A stretch of DNA of 9,460 nt from Atribacterota bacterium. GTDB lineage: Bacteria > Atribacterota > Phoenicimicrobiia > Phoenicimicrobiales > Phoenicimicrobiaceae. Positions within the stretch are counted from its first letter, which is position 1; every line of letters begins with the position of its first letter. Location: NCBI GenBank assembly GCA_030599445.1, contig JAUVOA010000041.1, positions 1 through 9,460 of the forward strand, written 5' to 3'. The translations under genes were made by a program, and so were the position numbers. The notes under the pieces were generated by a model, which saw nothing but the letters and a program-made list of their open reading frames with translations, had not been told where the DNA came from and did not search any database. Shown one piece after another: positions 1 through 6,425 of the stretch.

Positions 1-472
1 AGGAGTAAAAATAGGTATTAAAGATGAAAAGGAAGCCAAATTAGCTTATCAAGGAATTATTTCCGAGGCTAAAAAATATAATAAAGAAGCGAAGATTTCA
101 GGAGCAATAGTCTATACTATGGTTCCCCAAGGAACAGAAATTATAATAGGGATGATGAAAGACCCTCATTTTGGTCCGGTAATTATGTTTGGACTTGGCG
201 GAATCTTTGTGGAGGTATTGAAAGATATTTCCTTTCGTATCCTCCCCATAGAAGAAAGAGATGCCCGGGAGATGATTACTGAGATTAAAGGATACGAAAT
301 TCTAAAAGGAGCAAGAGGAGAAACTCCCAAAGATATTGAGGCGATAAAAATCCTTTTAATGAAAATTTCTCAACTTTCTATAGAAAATCCCCAAATTAAG
401 GAAATAGATTTAAATCCTGCATTTGTATTTGATAAAGGTTTGCAAGTAGTAGATGCCAGAATGATTTTGTAA
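1..472 (+). CDS. ADP-forming acetate/acyl-CoA ligase, C-terminal ATP-grasp part (5' end outside window)
   Basis: This is the 3' part of a gene; codons read in frame from base 2, giving 156 residues to the TAA at 470-472. The product resembles the C-terminal half of the ATP-grasp (beta) domain of ADP-forming acyl-CoA synthetases, which convert acyl-CoA + ADP + Pi to free acid + CoA + ATP in the cytoplasm. Family landmarks are GVKIGIKDE at the left edge, the highly conserved block GPVIMFGLGGIFVEVLKD (window residues 59-76), the IKGYEILKGARG segment, and the closing EIDLNPAFVF...VDARMIL. The ATG at 119 is internal, because homology continues upstream of it. Whether the CoA-binding alpha part is fused upstream or is a separate gene cannot be seen. 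No clear intrinsic terminator follows. The family call is firm; the acyl substrate (acetate, branched-chain or aryl acids) is unknown. Confidence 0.9.
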   Translation, partial: GVKIGIKDEKEAKLAYQGIISEAKKYNKEAKISGAIVYTMVPQGTEIIIGMMKDPHFGPVIMFGLGGIFVEVLKDISFRILPIEERDAREMITEIKGYEILKGARGETPKDIEAIKILLMKISQLSIENPQIKEIDLNPAFVFDKGLQVVDARMIL

Positions 473-647
473 AAAATGTTTTTTTATATTATTTGCTTAA
501 TTGCGTAAAATAATTTTATTTTTTTAAACAAAAAAAGAAGGATTTTTGGAAATTATATCGTATATTAGAAATGTATTAGAAAATAAACATTAAAGAAAAT
601 TTAGGAGCTATTTGTTCTAAAGAATTGTTTTTTATTTTAAATTAAAA

Positions 648-666
648 AATGGAATTATGTTCCATT
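648..666. promoter_or_regulatory. inverted repeat AATGGAA-N5-TTCCATT, candidate operator
   Basis: The seven-base arms AATGGAA (648-654) and TTCCATT (660-666) are perfect complements around TTATG. The core TGGAA-N5-TTCCA has the same arms and spacing as the E. coli IclR-type box (TGGAAATNATTTCCA), matching at 11 of its 14 defined positions. It lies about 230-245 bases before the chosen livG start. That it binds an IclR-family or other dimeric regulator is inference; no regulator gene is in the window. Confidence 0.4.
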
Positions 667-822
667 ATGTAGAAAAAAATTATAAATTCCATAAATAAGA
701 TAATTATCAAAATTTGGTAGCGAATTAAATAAGTTATTATCTTTAACCGAAGCTATAAAAAATAAATATTGTTGTAAAAATAAAATAAGTGAATGATATC
801 ATAAATTCCATCATATAGAAAT
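660..822 (+). repeat. imperfect direct repeats around TTCCAT in the livG upstream region
   Basis: TTCCATTATGTAGAAA (660-675) recurs as TTCCATCATATAGAAA (807-822), 14 of 16 identical. The 11-mer ATAAATTCCAT occurs exactly at 682-692 and 801-811. The right-hand copies of both motifs overlap, so 801-822 looks like a junction of the two left-hand elements. A lone TGGAAAT half-site is at 547-553. They may be operator half-sites or a small local duplication; AT-richness makes chance similarity possible. Confidence 0.4.
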
Positions 823-892
823 ATAGATAAAAAGTGTGAGCGCTTATAGAAAAAGATTAGATTTGTGGAAAGGAGATGGAAAATTACATCAG

Positions 893-1666
893 ATGGAAAT
901 ATTAAAAATTGAAAAAGTAGGAATTAATTTTGGTGGTTTAGTAGCTCTTAAAGGTATTAATTTTTTTGTTAAGGAGGGAGAAATAGTAGGATTAATTGGC
1001 CCAAATGGCTCAGGTAAGACTACTTTTTTTAATTTAATTACAGGTATATATCAACCAACAAGTGGCAATATGTTTTTTAATGGTGAAAAAATCACTGGTT
1101 TATCTCCTTGTGAGATTAATGAAAGAGGTATAGCTAGAACATTTCAGAATACTCGTTTATTTTGGAGTTTGAGTACTTTAGACAATGTTCTTTTGGGTAT
1201 GCATCGATGGGAATCTTATAGTTGGTTTGTTTCAATGTTTGGAAGAAATTATACCGAAAAGAAGTTAAGAGAAAATATTGAAGAATCAATTACTCTTTTA
1301 AATTATTTTAGTAAGGAATTGGTAGATAAAATGTATCAAAAAGTAAAAGATTTATCTCAAGCAGATAAAAAAAGAGTAGAAATTTGTAGAGCCCTTGCTT
1401 CAAGACCTAAACTTTTGTTATTAGATGAACCATCAGCAGGAATGAATCCCGAAGAAACTACAGAATTAATGGATGATATAAGGAAAATAAAAATTAAGAA
1501 ACCAGACTTAAATATTATTTTAATAGAACATGATATGAGAGTTATAAAAGGAAGTACTCAACGGGTAATAGTTTTTAACCATGGTATAAAAATTTTTGAC
1601 GGGACTTTCGAAAAAGCGTCAAATAATAAAGAAGTAATAGAGGCTTATTTAGGAGGAGAAATTTAA
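893..1666 (+). CDS. livG: LIV/HAAT-type ABC importer, ATP-binding protein LivG
   Basis: This is one of the two cytoplasmic ATPases that power uptake through LivH-LivM. From the ATG at 893 it has 257 residues, close to family length (about 250-260), and begins MEILKIEKVGINFGGLVAL, as LivG proteins do. A longer in-frame GTG start at 836 adds 19 residues without family support; AAGGAG at 870-875 is far (17 bases) from 893, so the start is not settled. Visible motifs are Walker A GPNGSGKTT (36-44), the Q-loop in RTFQNTRLF (Q85), Walker B LLLLDEP (174-180), D-loop SAGM (181-184) and the switch histidine in LIEHD (H213). The ABC signature is odd: LSQAD (154-158), where relatives have forms such as LxYGQ or LSGGQ, so its glycine is lost. 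livF follows after three bases. Confidence 0.93.
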   Translation: MEILKIEKVGINFGGLVALKGINFFVKEGEIVGLIGPNGSGKTTFFNLITGIYQPTSGNMFFNGEKITGLSPCEINERGIARTFQNTRLFWSLSTLDNVLLGMHRWESYSWFVSMFGRNYTEKKLRENIEESITLLNYFSKELVDKMYQKVKDLSQADKKRVEICRALASRPKLLLLDEPSAGMNPEETTELMDDIRKIKIKKPDLNIILIEHDMRVIKGSTQRVIVFNHGIKIFDGTFEKASNNKEVIEAYLGGEI

Positions 1667-1669
1667 AAA

Positions 1670-2374
1670 ATGCTAAAAATTAATGGTATTACTACTCGTT
1701 ATGGTACGGTAGAAATTTTAAGAGATGTTTCTCTAAATATTAATGAGGGTGAGATTGTAGCTCTTTTAGGTGCTAACGGGGCGGGCAAAACAACCACTTT
1801 AAATACAATTATAGGTTTAGTAAAACCTATTCATGGAAATATATATTTAGAAGATATGCGAATAGATAAAATGAAAACCAGCAAGATCATTAAAGCGGGA
1901 ATTTCTATGGTTATGGAAAATAGAGGAATATTTCCAGATTTAAACATTTTAGAAAATCTAAGAATAGGTGCTCTTTATGAAAAAGATGAAAAAAGTATAA
2001 ATAAAACATTAAAAGAAATTTATGATTTATTTCCTATATTAAAGGAAAGAGAGAATCAATTAGCTGGAACATTAAGTGGTGGTGAACAAGGAATGTTGTC
2101 AATTGGTAGGGGAATGATGAGTAAGCCTAAAATAATGCTTCTTGATGAGCCATCTTTAGGTTTAGCACCTATGTTAGTAGATGGAGTATTTGAGGCAATT
2201 AAAAGGATAAATAATGAAGGAACTACTATACTATTAGTGGAACAGAATGCTGTTAAAGCACTAAAAATAGCATCTCGGGGTTATGTCTTGCAAAAAGGTC
2301 AAATTGTTATAGAGGGACCTGTGAAAGAATTAAAGGAAAACGAAGTAATTAAAAAAGCATATTTAACTATATAA
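1670..2374 (+). CDS. livF: LIV/HAAT-type ABC importer, ATP-binding protein LivF
   Basis: This is the second ATPase of the importer, expected to form a heterodimer with LivG under the membrane. Its 234 residues are normal for LivF. Motifs are Walker A GANGAGKTT (34-42), a Q-loop region MVMENRGIFPDL (80-91), a canonical signature LSGGE (135-139), Walker B IMLLDEP (155-161), D-loop SLGLAP (162-167) and LVEQNAVKAL. In the last, glutamine replaces the switch histidine, which is usual for LivF and not a defect. The start is fixed by AGGAGG at 1651-1656 (with a further GGAG to 1658), which lies inside the last codons of livG and encodes part of its GGEI ending. Only three bases separate the two genes, so translation is probably coupled. 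No in-frame CTG leucine codons were seen, in line with the low G+C. Confidence 0.95.
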   Translation: MLKINGITTRYGTVEILRDVSLNINEGEIVALLGANGAGKTTTLNTIIGLVKPIHGNIYLEDMRIDKMKTSKIIKAGISMVMENRGIFPDLNILENLRIGALYEKDEKSINKTLKEIYDLFPILKERENQLAGTLSGGEQGMLSIGRGMMSKPKIMLLDEPSLGLAPMLVDGVFEAIKRINNEGTTILLVEQNAVKALKIASRGYVLQKGQIVIEGPVKELKENEVIKKAYLTI

Positions 2375-2417
2375 TAATTTTAATCTGAAAATATGTAAAA
2401 AGTAGAAGGAGGATATA

Positions 2418-3626
2418 ATGGATAACCCTGATACTCGCAGTAATTATTCCCAGAGATTGTATAAAAAAATTGGTTATTTTTTAATCATAATTGTTACAGA
2501 AGTAATTATTTTTTATATGTTTATAAATTTTCTATCCTTAAAAGGAATAGATTACAAATTATTCTTATTTGTCTTGCCAATAATTGCATTTTTTGTGCTT
2601 CAAAGATACCAGAAAATTATTAATTTTGTGAAAGAATCACATAGCCAGTGTAATTCGTTTTCAATTATTTTTATGATTTTGTTACTTATTTTTATTCCCT
2701 TTTTATTTAAAGATAATCCCTATTTACTTCATATTTGTATCATGTGTGGTCTCTATTTGATTACGGCTTTAGGTTTAAATATTCAATTAGGAAGTACTGG
2801 AATGGTAAATTTTGCATTTGCAGCATTTTTTGGTGTAGGTGCGTATACTTCAGCTTTATTAGCAGTTAATTTCCACTTTTCATTTTGGCTGGGGATCTTG
2901 GCTGCAATAATAATATCTGCACTGTTTGGTTTATTAATAGGTTCATTAACTTTAAAAAGCACAGGCTTCTATTATGCCTTAGTTACTATGGCGTTTCAAA
3001 TTATCTTTCATTTGTTGGTAAATAATTTAAGATTTACCGGGGGTTCTGGAGGCATTTCAAATATTCCTTTTCCTACAATAGGAAAATATTCTTTTAGTTC
3101 TTCATTAAATATATTTGGAATTAATTTACCCTATCAGGCAAATTATTATTATCTTGTATTAGCTATAGCATTATTTTCACTGTATTTAGCGAAAAGATTA
3201 TATAATTCAAGAACTGGCTTGGTATGGAATGCTATTAGAGAAGATGAAATTGCAGCTAAATGTCAAGGAATAAGTGTTAATAAAGGAAAATTAGAAGCTT
3301 CTGCAATTGGAGCAATTTTTGGGGGAATGGCCGGAGCAATTTATGCACACTATATCAGTTTTATCTCTCCAGAAAGTTTTACTTTTCATTTTTCGGTTGT
3401 GTTAATTTGCATAGTTATTTTGGGCGGTCTTGATAATATTTTAGGTGTAGCAATAGGGGCTGTTCTTTTAACTGTTATACCTGAGAAAATTAGATTTTTT
3501 GCTGAAGCCAGAATGTTGTTTTATGGCATAATAATTATTGCAGTATTAATCTTTAAACCACAAGGGCTTGTTCCAGAGAGAATAAGAAAATATAATTTCT
3601 TAAATTTTAAAAAAGATAGTATTTAG
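2418..3626 (+). CDS. livM: LIV/HAAT-type ABC importer, membrane permease LivM
   Basis: This is one of two membrane subunits that form the translocation path. Its 402 residues make it longer than many LivM proteins (about 320-350) but similar to enteric LivM (about 425). The first hundred residues hold extra hydrophobic segments (roughly 17-40, 47-62 and 81-97) before the conserved permease core. The core starts near residue 118 with LGLNIQLGSTGMVNFAFAAF and GVGAYTSALLA. The cytoplasmic loop that docks on the ATPases is clear: GLVWNAIREDEIAAKCQGI at 267-285. The C-terminus PQGLVPER is also family-like. The start is supported by AAGGAGG at 2406-2412, five bases before the ATG. It lies 43 bases after livF in the same presumed operon. 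The substrate cannot be read from the permease. Confidence 0.94.
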   Translation: MDNPDTRSNYSQRLYKKIGYFLIIIVTEVIIFYMFINFLSLKGIDYKLFLFVLPIIAFFVLQRYQKIINFVKESHSQCNSFSIIFMILLLIFIPFLFKDNPYLLHICIMCGLYLITALGLNIQLGSTGMVNFAFAAFFGVGAYTSALLAVNFHFSFWLGILAAIIISALFGLLIGSLTLKSTGFYYALVTMAFQIIFHLLVNNLRFTGGSGGISNIPFPTIGKYSFSSSLNIFGINLPYQANYYYLVLAIALFSLYLAKRLYNSRTGLVWNAIREDEIAAKCQGISVNKGKLEASAIGAIFGGMAGAIYAHYISFISPESFTFHFSVVLICIVILGGLDNILGVAIGAVLLTVIPEKIRFFAEARMLFYGIIIIAVLIFKPQGLVPERIRKYNFLNFKKDSI

Positions 3627-3659
3627 TAAACTTTTATATTTGATTGAAAGGAGTCAAAC

Positions 3660-4574
3660 ATGGTTTTAGTTATTAATCAAGTTATTACGGGCTTAATGTT
3701 GGGAATTATGTATGCTCTTATTGCTTCTGGTTTTTCTTTATTATTTGGAGTATTAAACGTAGTGCAGTTTGCCCATGCAGATGTATGCTTTTTGGGGGCA
3801 TTTGTAAGTATGGCAGTTATGACTTTTTTATCAAAAATAGAATTTTTCCCAACTTGGTTAGTAATTTTCTTTACAATAATTTTTGCAGTGATAATAACGG
3901 GTATAATTGGGACAATAATTGAAAAGATTTGTGTAAAACCTTTTAGAAAATCGCCCGGACTAATAATTCTTTTAAGTACGGTTGCAGTTGGCTTTATAAT
4001 TCGAGAAGGGATAAAAATATTTTATCCCTCTGGAGCCAGTCCCAAGTTTTTCCCCTTAAGTTTCCCTCAATGGGCTTTTTCAATGGGAGGGGTAACTATT
4101 AGATTTAGTAATATTATGATTATAATAATAGCAGGAATAATTTATTTTCTTTTATCTCTTTTTATAAATAAAACTAAAATAGGTTTACAGATACGAGCTA
4201 CTTCCCAAAATGTAGAGGCAGCTCAAGTATTGGGCATAGATTTAGATAAAATTTTTATGATTACTTTCTTTTTGGCTTCTACTATAGGAGCAGTGGCAGG
4301 TATTTTAAATGGTATGTATTATAATATAGTCAAATTTGATATGGGTCTAATGGGAGGTATTATTGGATTTTCTGCTGCAGTGATGGGAGGATTGGGAAAT
4401 ATATATGGAGCTATTATTGGTGGGTTAATTTTAGGAATAGTGGAATCTTTTACCATGGCTTTCGTCCCCGGAGGTTCACCCTATAAAGAAATATTTGCAT
4501 TTATCGTGGTGGTACTTTTTCTGCTTTTTAAACCCTCCGGTATTCTTGGTAAGAAGGTTATTGAAAAAGTCTAA
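3660..4574 (+). CDS. livH: LIV/HAAT-type ABC importer, membrane permease LivH
   Basis: This is the second membrane subunit, partner of LivM. It has 304 residues, typical for LivH, with about eight hydrophobic segments. The N-terminus carries the family block GLMLGIMYALIASGFSLLFG (11-30), followed by VLNVVQFAHAD. The ATPase-docking loop is GLQIRATSQNVEAAQVLGI at 175-193. Near the end are GGLGNIYGAIIGGLILG and LLFKPSGILGKK, both common in LivH. The start is set by AAAGGAG at 3647-3653, six bases before the ATG. It follows livM after 33 bases. In most LIV operons livH precedes livM and both follow the binding-protein gene; here the order is reversed. The following 169-base gap separates it from the binding protein and contains an unusual leader. 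Confidence 0.95.
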   Translation: MVLVINQVITGLMLGIMYALIASGFSLLFGVLNVVQFAHADVCFLGAFVSMAVMTFLSKIEFFPTWLVIFFTIIFAVIITGIIGTIIEKICVKPFRKSPGLIILLSTVAVGFIIREGIKIFYPSGASPKFFPLSFPQWAFSMGGVTIRFSNIMIIIIAGIIYFLLSLFINKTKIGLQIRATSQNVEAAQVLGIDLDKIFMITFFLASTIGAVAGILNGMYYNIVKFDMGLMGGIIGFSAAVMGGLGNIYGAIIGGLILGIVESFTMAFVPGGSPYKEIFAFIVVVLFLLFKPSGILGKKVIEKV

Positions 4575-4589
4575 TTAATAAACAATTTA

Positions 4590-4640
4590 TCCTTTTATTC
4601 TCGCAGATTATCCAAAATTTAGAAATAAAAAGGAGGTGGT
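4590..4640 (+). promoter_or_regulatory. first strong ribosome-binding sequence without a start codon, with possible masking stem
   Basis: AAAAGGAGGTGG (4628-4639) is a near-ideal Shine-Dalgarno sequence, yet no ATG, and no GTG or TTG that opens a reading frame, lies at the right distance; the overlapping GTG at 4636 meets TAA after one codon. TCCTTTTATT (4590-4599) can pair with AATAAAAAGGA (4624-4634) with one bulged A, which would cover part of it. It may be a decayed gene start or part of a folded leader of the binding-protein gene. The stem is AT-rich and could be chance. Confidence 0.35.
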
Positions 4641-4680
4641 ATAACAAAAGAAAAGATATCAAGAAAAGTATCACTAAAAT

Positions 4681-4743
4681 AAAAAGGGAGGTGTATTTGT
4701 AATAAAGAGGTCAAATATTTTTGACTTCTTTATTACTGAAAAA
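4681..4743 (+). promoter_or_regulatory. binding-protein leader: Shine-Dalgarno followed by a 17-bp hairpin before the ATG
   Basis: AAAAAGGGAGGTG (4681-4693) is a strong Shine-Dalgarno sequence, but the ATG it should serve is 50 bases away at 4744. Between them 4699-4715 pairs with 4720-4736: GTAATAAAGAGGTCAAA against TTTGACTTCTTTATTAC, 17 pairs with one G-U and a TATT loop. Folding the stem removes 38 bases and leaves about 12 bases between Shine-Dalgarno and ATG, a workable spacing. No T-tract follows, so it does not look like a terminator. Other readings are an mRNA-stabilising hairpin, or an unusual AUA start at 4702 that is in frame with the gene. Confidence 0.6.
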
Positions 4744-5889
4744 ATGAAAAGTATATTTAAAAATAAGATATATCTAGTATTAGTTTTTTCTTTGATTTTA
4801 GCGTTTGTCTTGTGTCAAACAAATTTAGTTTGGGCTGATGCAAAAAAAGTAGTAAAAATAGGTTTTATTGATCCTTTAACAGGACCTACTGCTGCTATTG
4901 GAATAGGAGCAAAGAATAGTGCTGAATTAGCAGTACAGCAGGCAAATGCTTCAGGTGAATTTACTTACGAGATACAATTAGTTGCGGAAGACGATGCTTC
5001 AGACCCAGCTACTGGAGTGGCTGCTGCCTTAAAGCTATGTTCAGATTCCGATGTAGTTGCAGTAATCTCTCATTTTAACAGTCCGGTAGCCTTAGCAACC
5101 GTGCACACTTTTCACCGCTTTGGCGTTGCTCAGATAATGCCAAGCAGTATACATCCGGATGTTACCCGCGGTAATGATTATAAAGAAGTTTCTCGAATAT
5201 GTGCGGATAATATAGCTGAGCATAATTTTGGAGTTGACTTAGTAGTAGACAAACTGGGGTATAAAAAATGGTCTAGTATTTATGATACCAGCAGCTATGG
5301 GGATAATTGCAACAATAATTTCAAGAAAATTTTAGAAGAAAGAGGAGGGGTTTTATTATCCGAAGATGGAATTAGTGTTGGAACTAAAGATTTTCGTCCC
5401 ATTTTAAATAAAATTAAGGAACTTAAACCGGAAGCAATATATTTTGGTGGTCTTACTACAGAAGCAGCTCTTTGCAAGAGACAAATGCACGAATTGGGAA
5501 TGGATGATATAGTTTTCTTTGGGGTAACCGGATTAGATTCTGAAACATTTAATGAAATTGCAGGACCTACTGCCGAAGGTACAATTATTGTAGGGAAATT
5601 AGCCTTAGGTGAAGATTCTGATTTCGTGAAAGCTTATAAAGCTGCAGGTTTTAGTGAACCTTATGAAGCTACCGGGCCCTATGCTTATGATGCAATAGGA
5701 ATAATTTTAGAGGCTTTGAAAAAAGTTGGTCCGGATAGAAAAGCAATAGTTGACTATATTGCAGATCCAGATTTCGAATATCACGGAGTTATAGGATTGA
5801 CTAAATTAGACGAAGATGGTCAATCTGTTACCGGTGGTTTGACTTTGAAAGTTTCACGGAATGGGAAATGGGTTCCTTGGTCGGAGTAG
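4744..5889 (+). CDS. LIV-type ABC importer, periplasmic substrate-binding protein (livJ/livK type)
   Basis: This extracytoplasmic receptor delivers its ligand to LivH-LivM. It has 381 residues, as usual for the type 1 periplasmic binding fold of the branched-chain amino acid family. Residues 1-31 form a signal peptide: lysines at 2, 6 and 8, a hydrophobic run at 9-24, and a signal peptidase I site after VWA31. Cys24 is not in a lipobox. The mature part opens with KIGFIDPLTGP, then has HFNSPVALAT in the first-lobe ligand region, YDTSSYGDNC in the hinge/second lobe, GTKDFRPILNKIKELKPEAIYFGG and an EATGPYAYDA block near the end. These fit amino-acid, amide or similar ligands; specificity is not readable. 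The ATG at 4744 is chosen because the signal peptide begins there; the Shine-Dalgarno lies beyond a hairpin. It is the last gene of the importer operon, ended by the terminator at 5961-6013. Confidence 0.94.
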   Translation: MKSIFKNKIYLVLVFSLILAFVLCQTNLVWADAKKVVKIGFIDPLTGPTAAIGIGAKNSAELAVQQANASGEFTYEIQLVAEDDASDPATGVAAALKLCSDSDVVAVISHFNSPVALATVHTFHRFGVAQIMPSSIHPDVTRGNDYKEVSRICADNIAEHNFGVDLVVDKLGYKKWSSIYDTSSYGDNCNNNFKKILEERGGVLLSEDGISVGTKDFRPILNKIKELKPEAIYFGGLTTEAALCKRQMHELGMDDIVFFGVTGLDSETFNEIAGPTAEGTIIVGKLALGEDSDFVKAYKAAGFSEPYEATGPYAYDAIGIILEALKKVGPDRKAIVDYIADPDFEYHGVIGLTKLDEDGQSVTGGLTLKVSRNGKWVPWSE

Positions 5890-5960
5890 AATGATTACAA
5901 AATGTTAAAATATTTGTACTTGAAATTTCTTAATTATTTAGATGAAAGAAATTAGACAAA

Positions 5961-6013
5961 TTCCCGGGGATTTTTTATTATTAAAATATCCTCGGGAAAT
6001 TTTTTATTTTTTT
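5961..6013 (+). terminator. intrinsic terminator ending the importer operon
   Basis: TTCCCGGGGAT (5961-5971) pairs with ATCCTCGGGAA (5988-5998) over 11 bp with one G-U; four more T-A pairs can form inside the loop. ATTTTTTATTTTTTT follows (5999-6013). This GC-rich stem stands out from the AT-rich surroundings and lies 71 bases after the binding-protein stop codon. It separates the importer operon from the oxidoreductase genes. Confidence 0.92.
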
Positions 6014-6173
6014 AAATTGATTTTACAAGAAGGTAGAGAAAAATTTTAAATATATTAATTTAAATTATATAATCTTTATGTCAATTATTTTATTATATAG
6101 ATATATTTCTAAATAGCTCTAAATAAAATATTATTTTTATAGACAACTAAATATCAGATGAAGTGGGGAAGTA
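6014..6173 (+). promoter_or_regulatory. probable promoter region of the Fe-S protein/oxidoreductase unit
   Basis: Because a strong terminator lies just upstream, the following genes need their own promoter within these 160 bases. TATAAT at 6068-6073 is a perfect -10 match, but the -35 candidate 17 bases upstream (TTTAAA, 6045-6050) is poor, and similar AT strings such as TATTAT at 6091-6096 occur nearby. No operator-like GC-containing palindrome was seen. The exact promoter is not assigned. Confidence 0.3.
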
Positions 6174-6425
6174 ATGAAGGTTTTTAAATTATGGTTGGAT
6201 CCAAAAAAATGTAAAGGATGTTTAAGGTGTGAATTAGCTTGCTCTTTTCATAAAAGCGGACATAAATTCTTCAATCCAACATTATCCAGCAATACAGTTT
6301 TAAGAAATAATGAGAATAAAAAAATAACTATGAGAATAGATGAAACTTGTGATTTTTGTAAAAACGAAGAGACTCCTCTTTGTGTTAAATACTGTGTTTT
6401 TGAGGCAAGGGGAATAATGAAATGA
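6174..6425 (+). CDS. small two-motif [4Fe-4S] ferredoxin-like protein, partner of the oxidoreductase
   Basis: This 83-residue cytoplasmic protein has two cysteine motifs: C13-x2-C16-x2-C19-x3-C23 and C59-x2-C62-x7-C70-x3-C74, enough ligands for two [4Fe-4S] clusters. The pattern CKGCLRCELACSF and CDFCKNEETPLCVKYC matches the start of the longer (about 150-170 residues) HycB/YdhY-like electron-transfer subunits often encoded next to aldehyde oxidoreductases. Here the chain stops nine residues after the last cysteine, without the further cysteine motifs. The proline that usually follows the last cysteine is replaced by V75. The frame is intact, so it looks like a short form and not a frameshift product. 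Its TGA overlaps the next ATG (ATGA at 6422-6425), which indicates translational coupling. The ribosome-binding sequence GGGGAAG is moderate. The likely role is to carry electrons between the oxidoreductase and ferredoxin or another acceptor. Confidence 0.88.
   Translation: MKVFKLWLDPKKCKGCLRCELACSFHKSGHKFFNPTLSSNTVLRNNENKKITMRIDETCDFCKNEETPLCVKYCVFEARGIMK

Larger units (their letters stand above)
473..892. other. gene-free AT-rich stretch, probable control region of the transporter operon
   Basis: No convincing open reading frame, tRNA or structured RNA is visible on either strand. The right end depends on which livG start is used (836 or 893). The stretch contains a perfect 7-bp-arm inverted repeat at 648-666 and repeated TTCCAT-type half-sites at 687-692 and 806-811. 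A weak promoter-like pair is TTGTAA (772-777) with TGATAT/GATATC (794-800); in DNA this AT-rich the match means little. No GC-rich hairpin with a T-tract ends the upstream gene, so read-through from the ligase gene is possible. Confidence 0.6.

Noticed and set aside
836..892. 19-residue N-terminal extension of LivG from GTG 836
   Set aside because: The extension has no family similarity and no ribosome-binding site upstream of 836, while residue 20 begins a typical LivG N-terminus. It is kept as an alternative because the 893 start also lacks a well-spaced site.
2239..2256. Missing switch histidine in LivF (LVEQN)
   Set aside because: Glutamine at this place is normal for LivF proteins, including E. 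coli LivF, so it is not an anomaly by itself.
4641..4682. 13-codon AUA-started frame after the first orphan Shine-Dalgarno
   Set aside because: AUA starts are very rare and the peptide is short and lysine-rich as expected by chance; not annotated as a gene, only mentioned in a finding.
4813..4815. Cys24 of the binding protein as a lipoprotein anchor
   Set aside because: The preceding residues FVL do not form a lipobox, and a clear signal peptidase I site (VWA) follows at residue 31.
5295..5477. 60-codon open frame on the minus strand inside the binding-protein gene
   Set aside because: It lies wholly within a well-supported gene on the other strand and shows no family features or ribosome-binding site.
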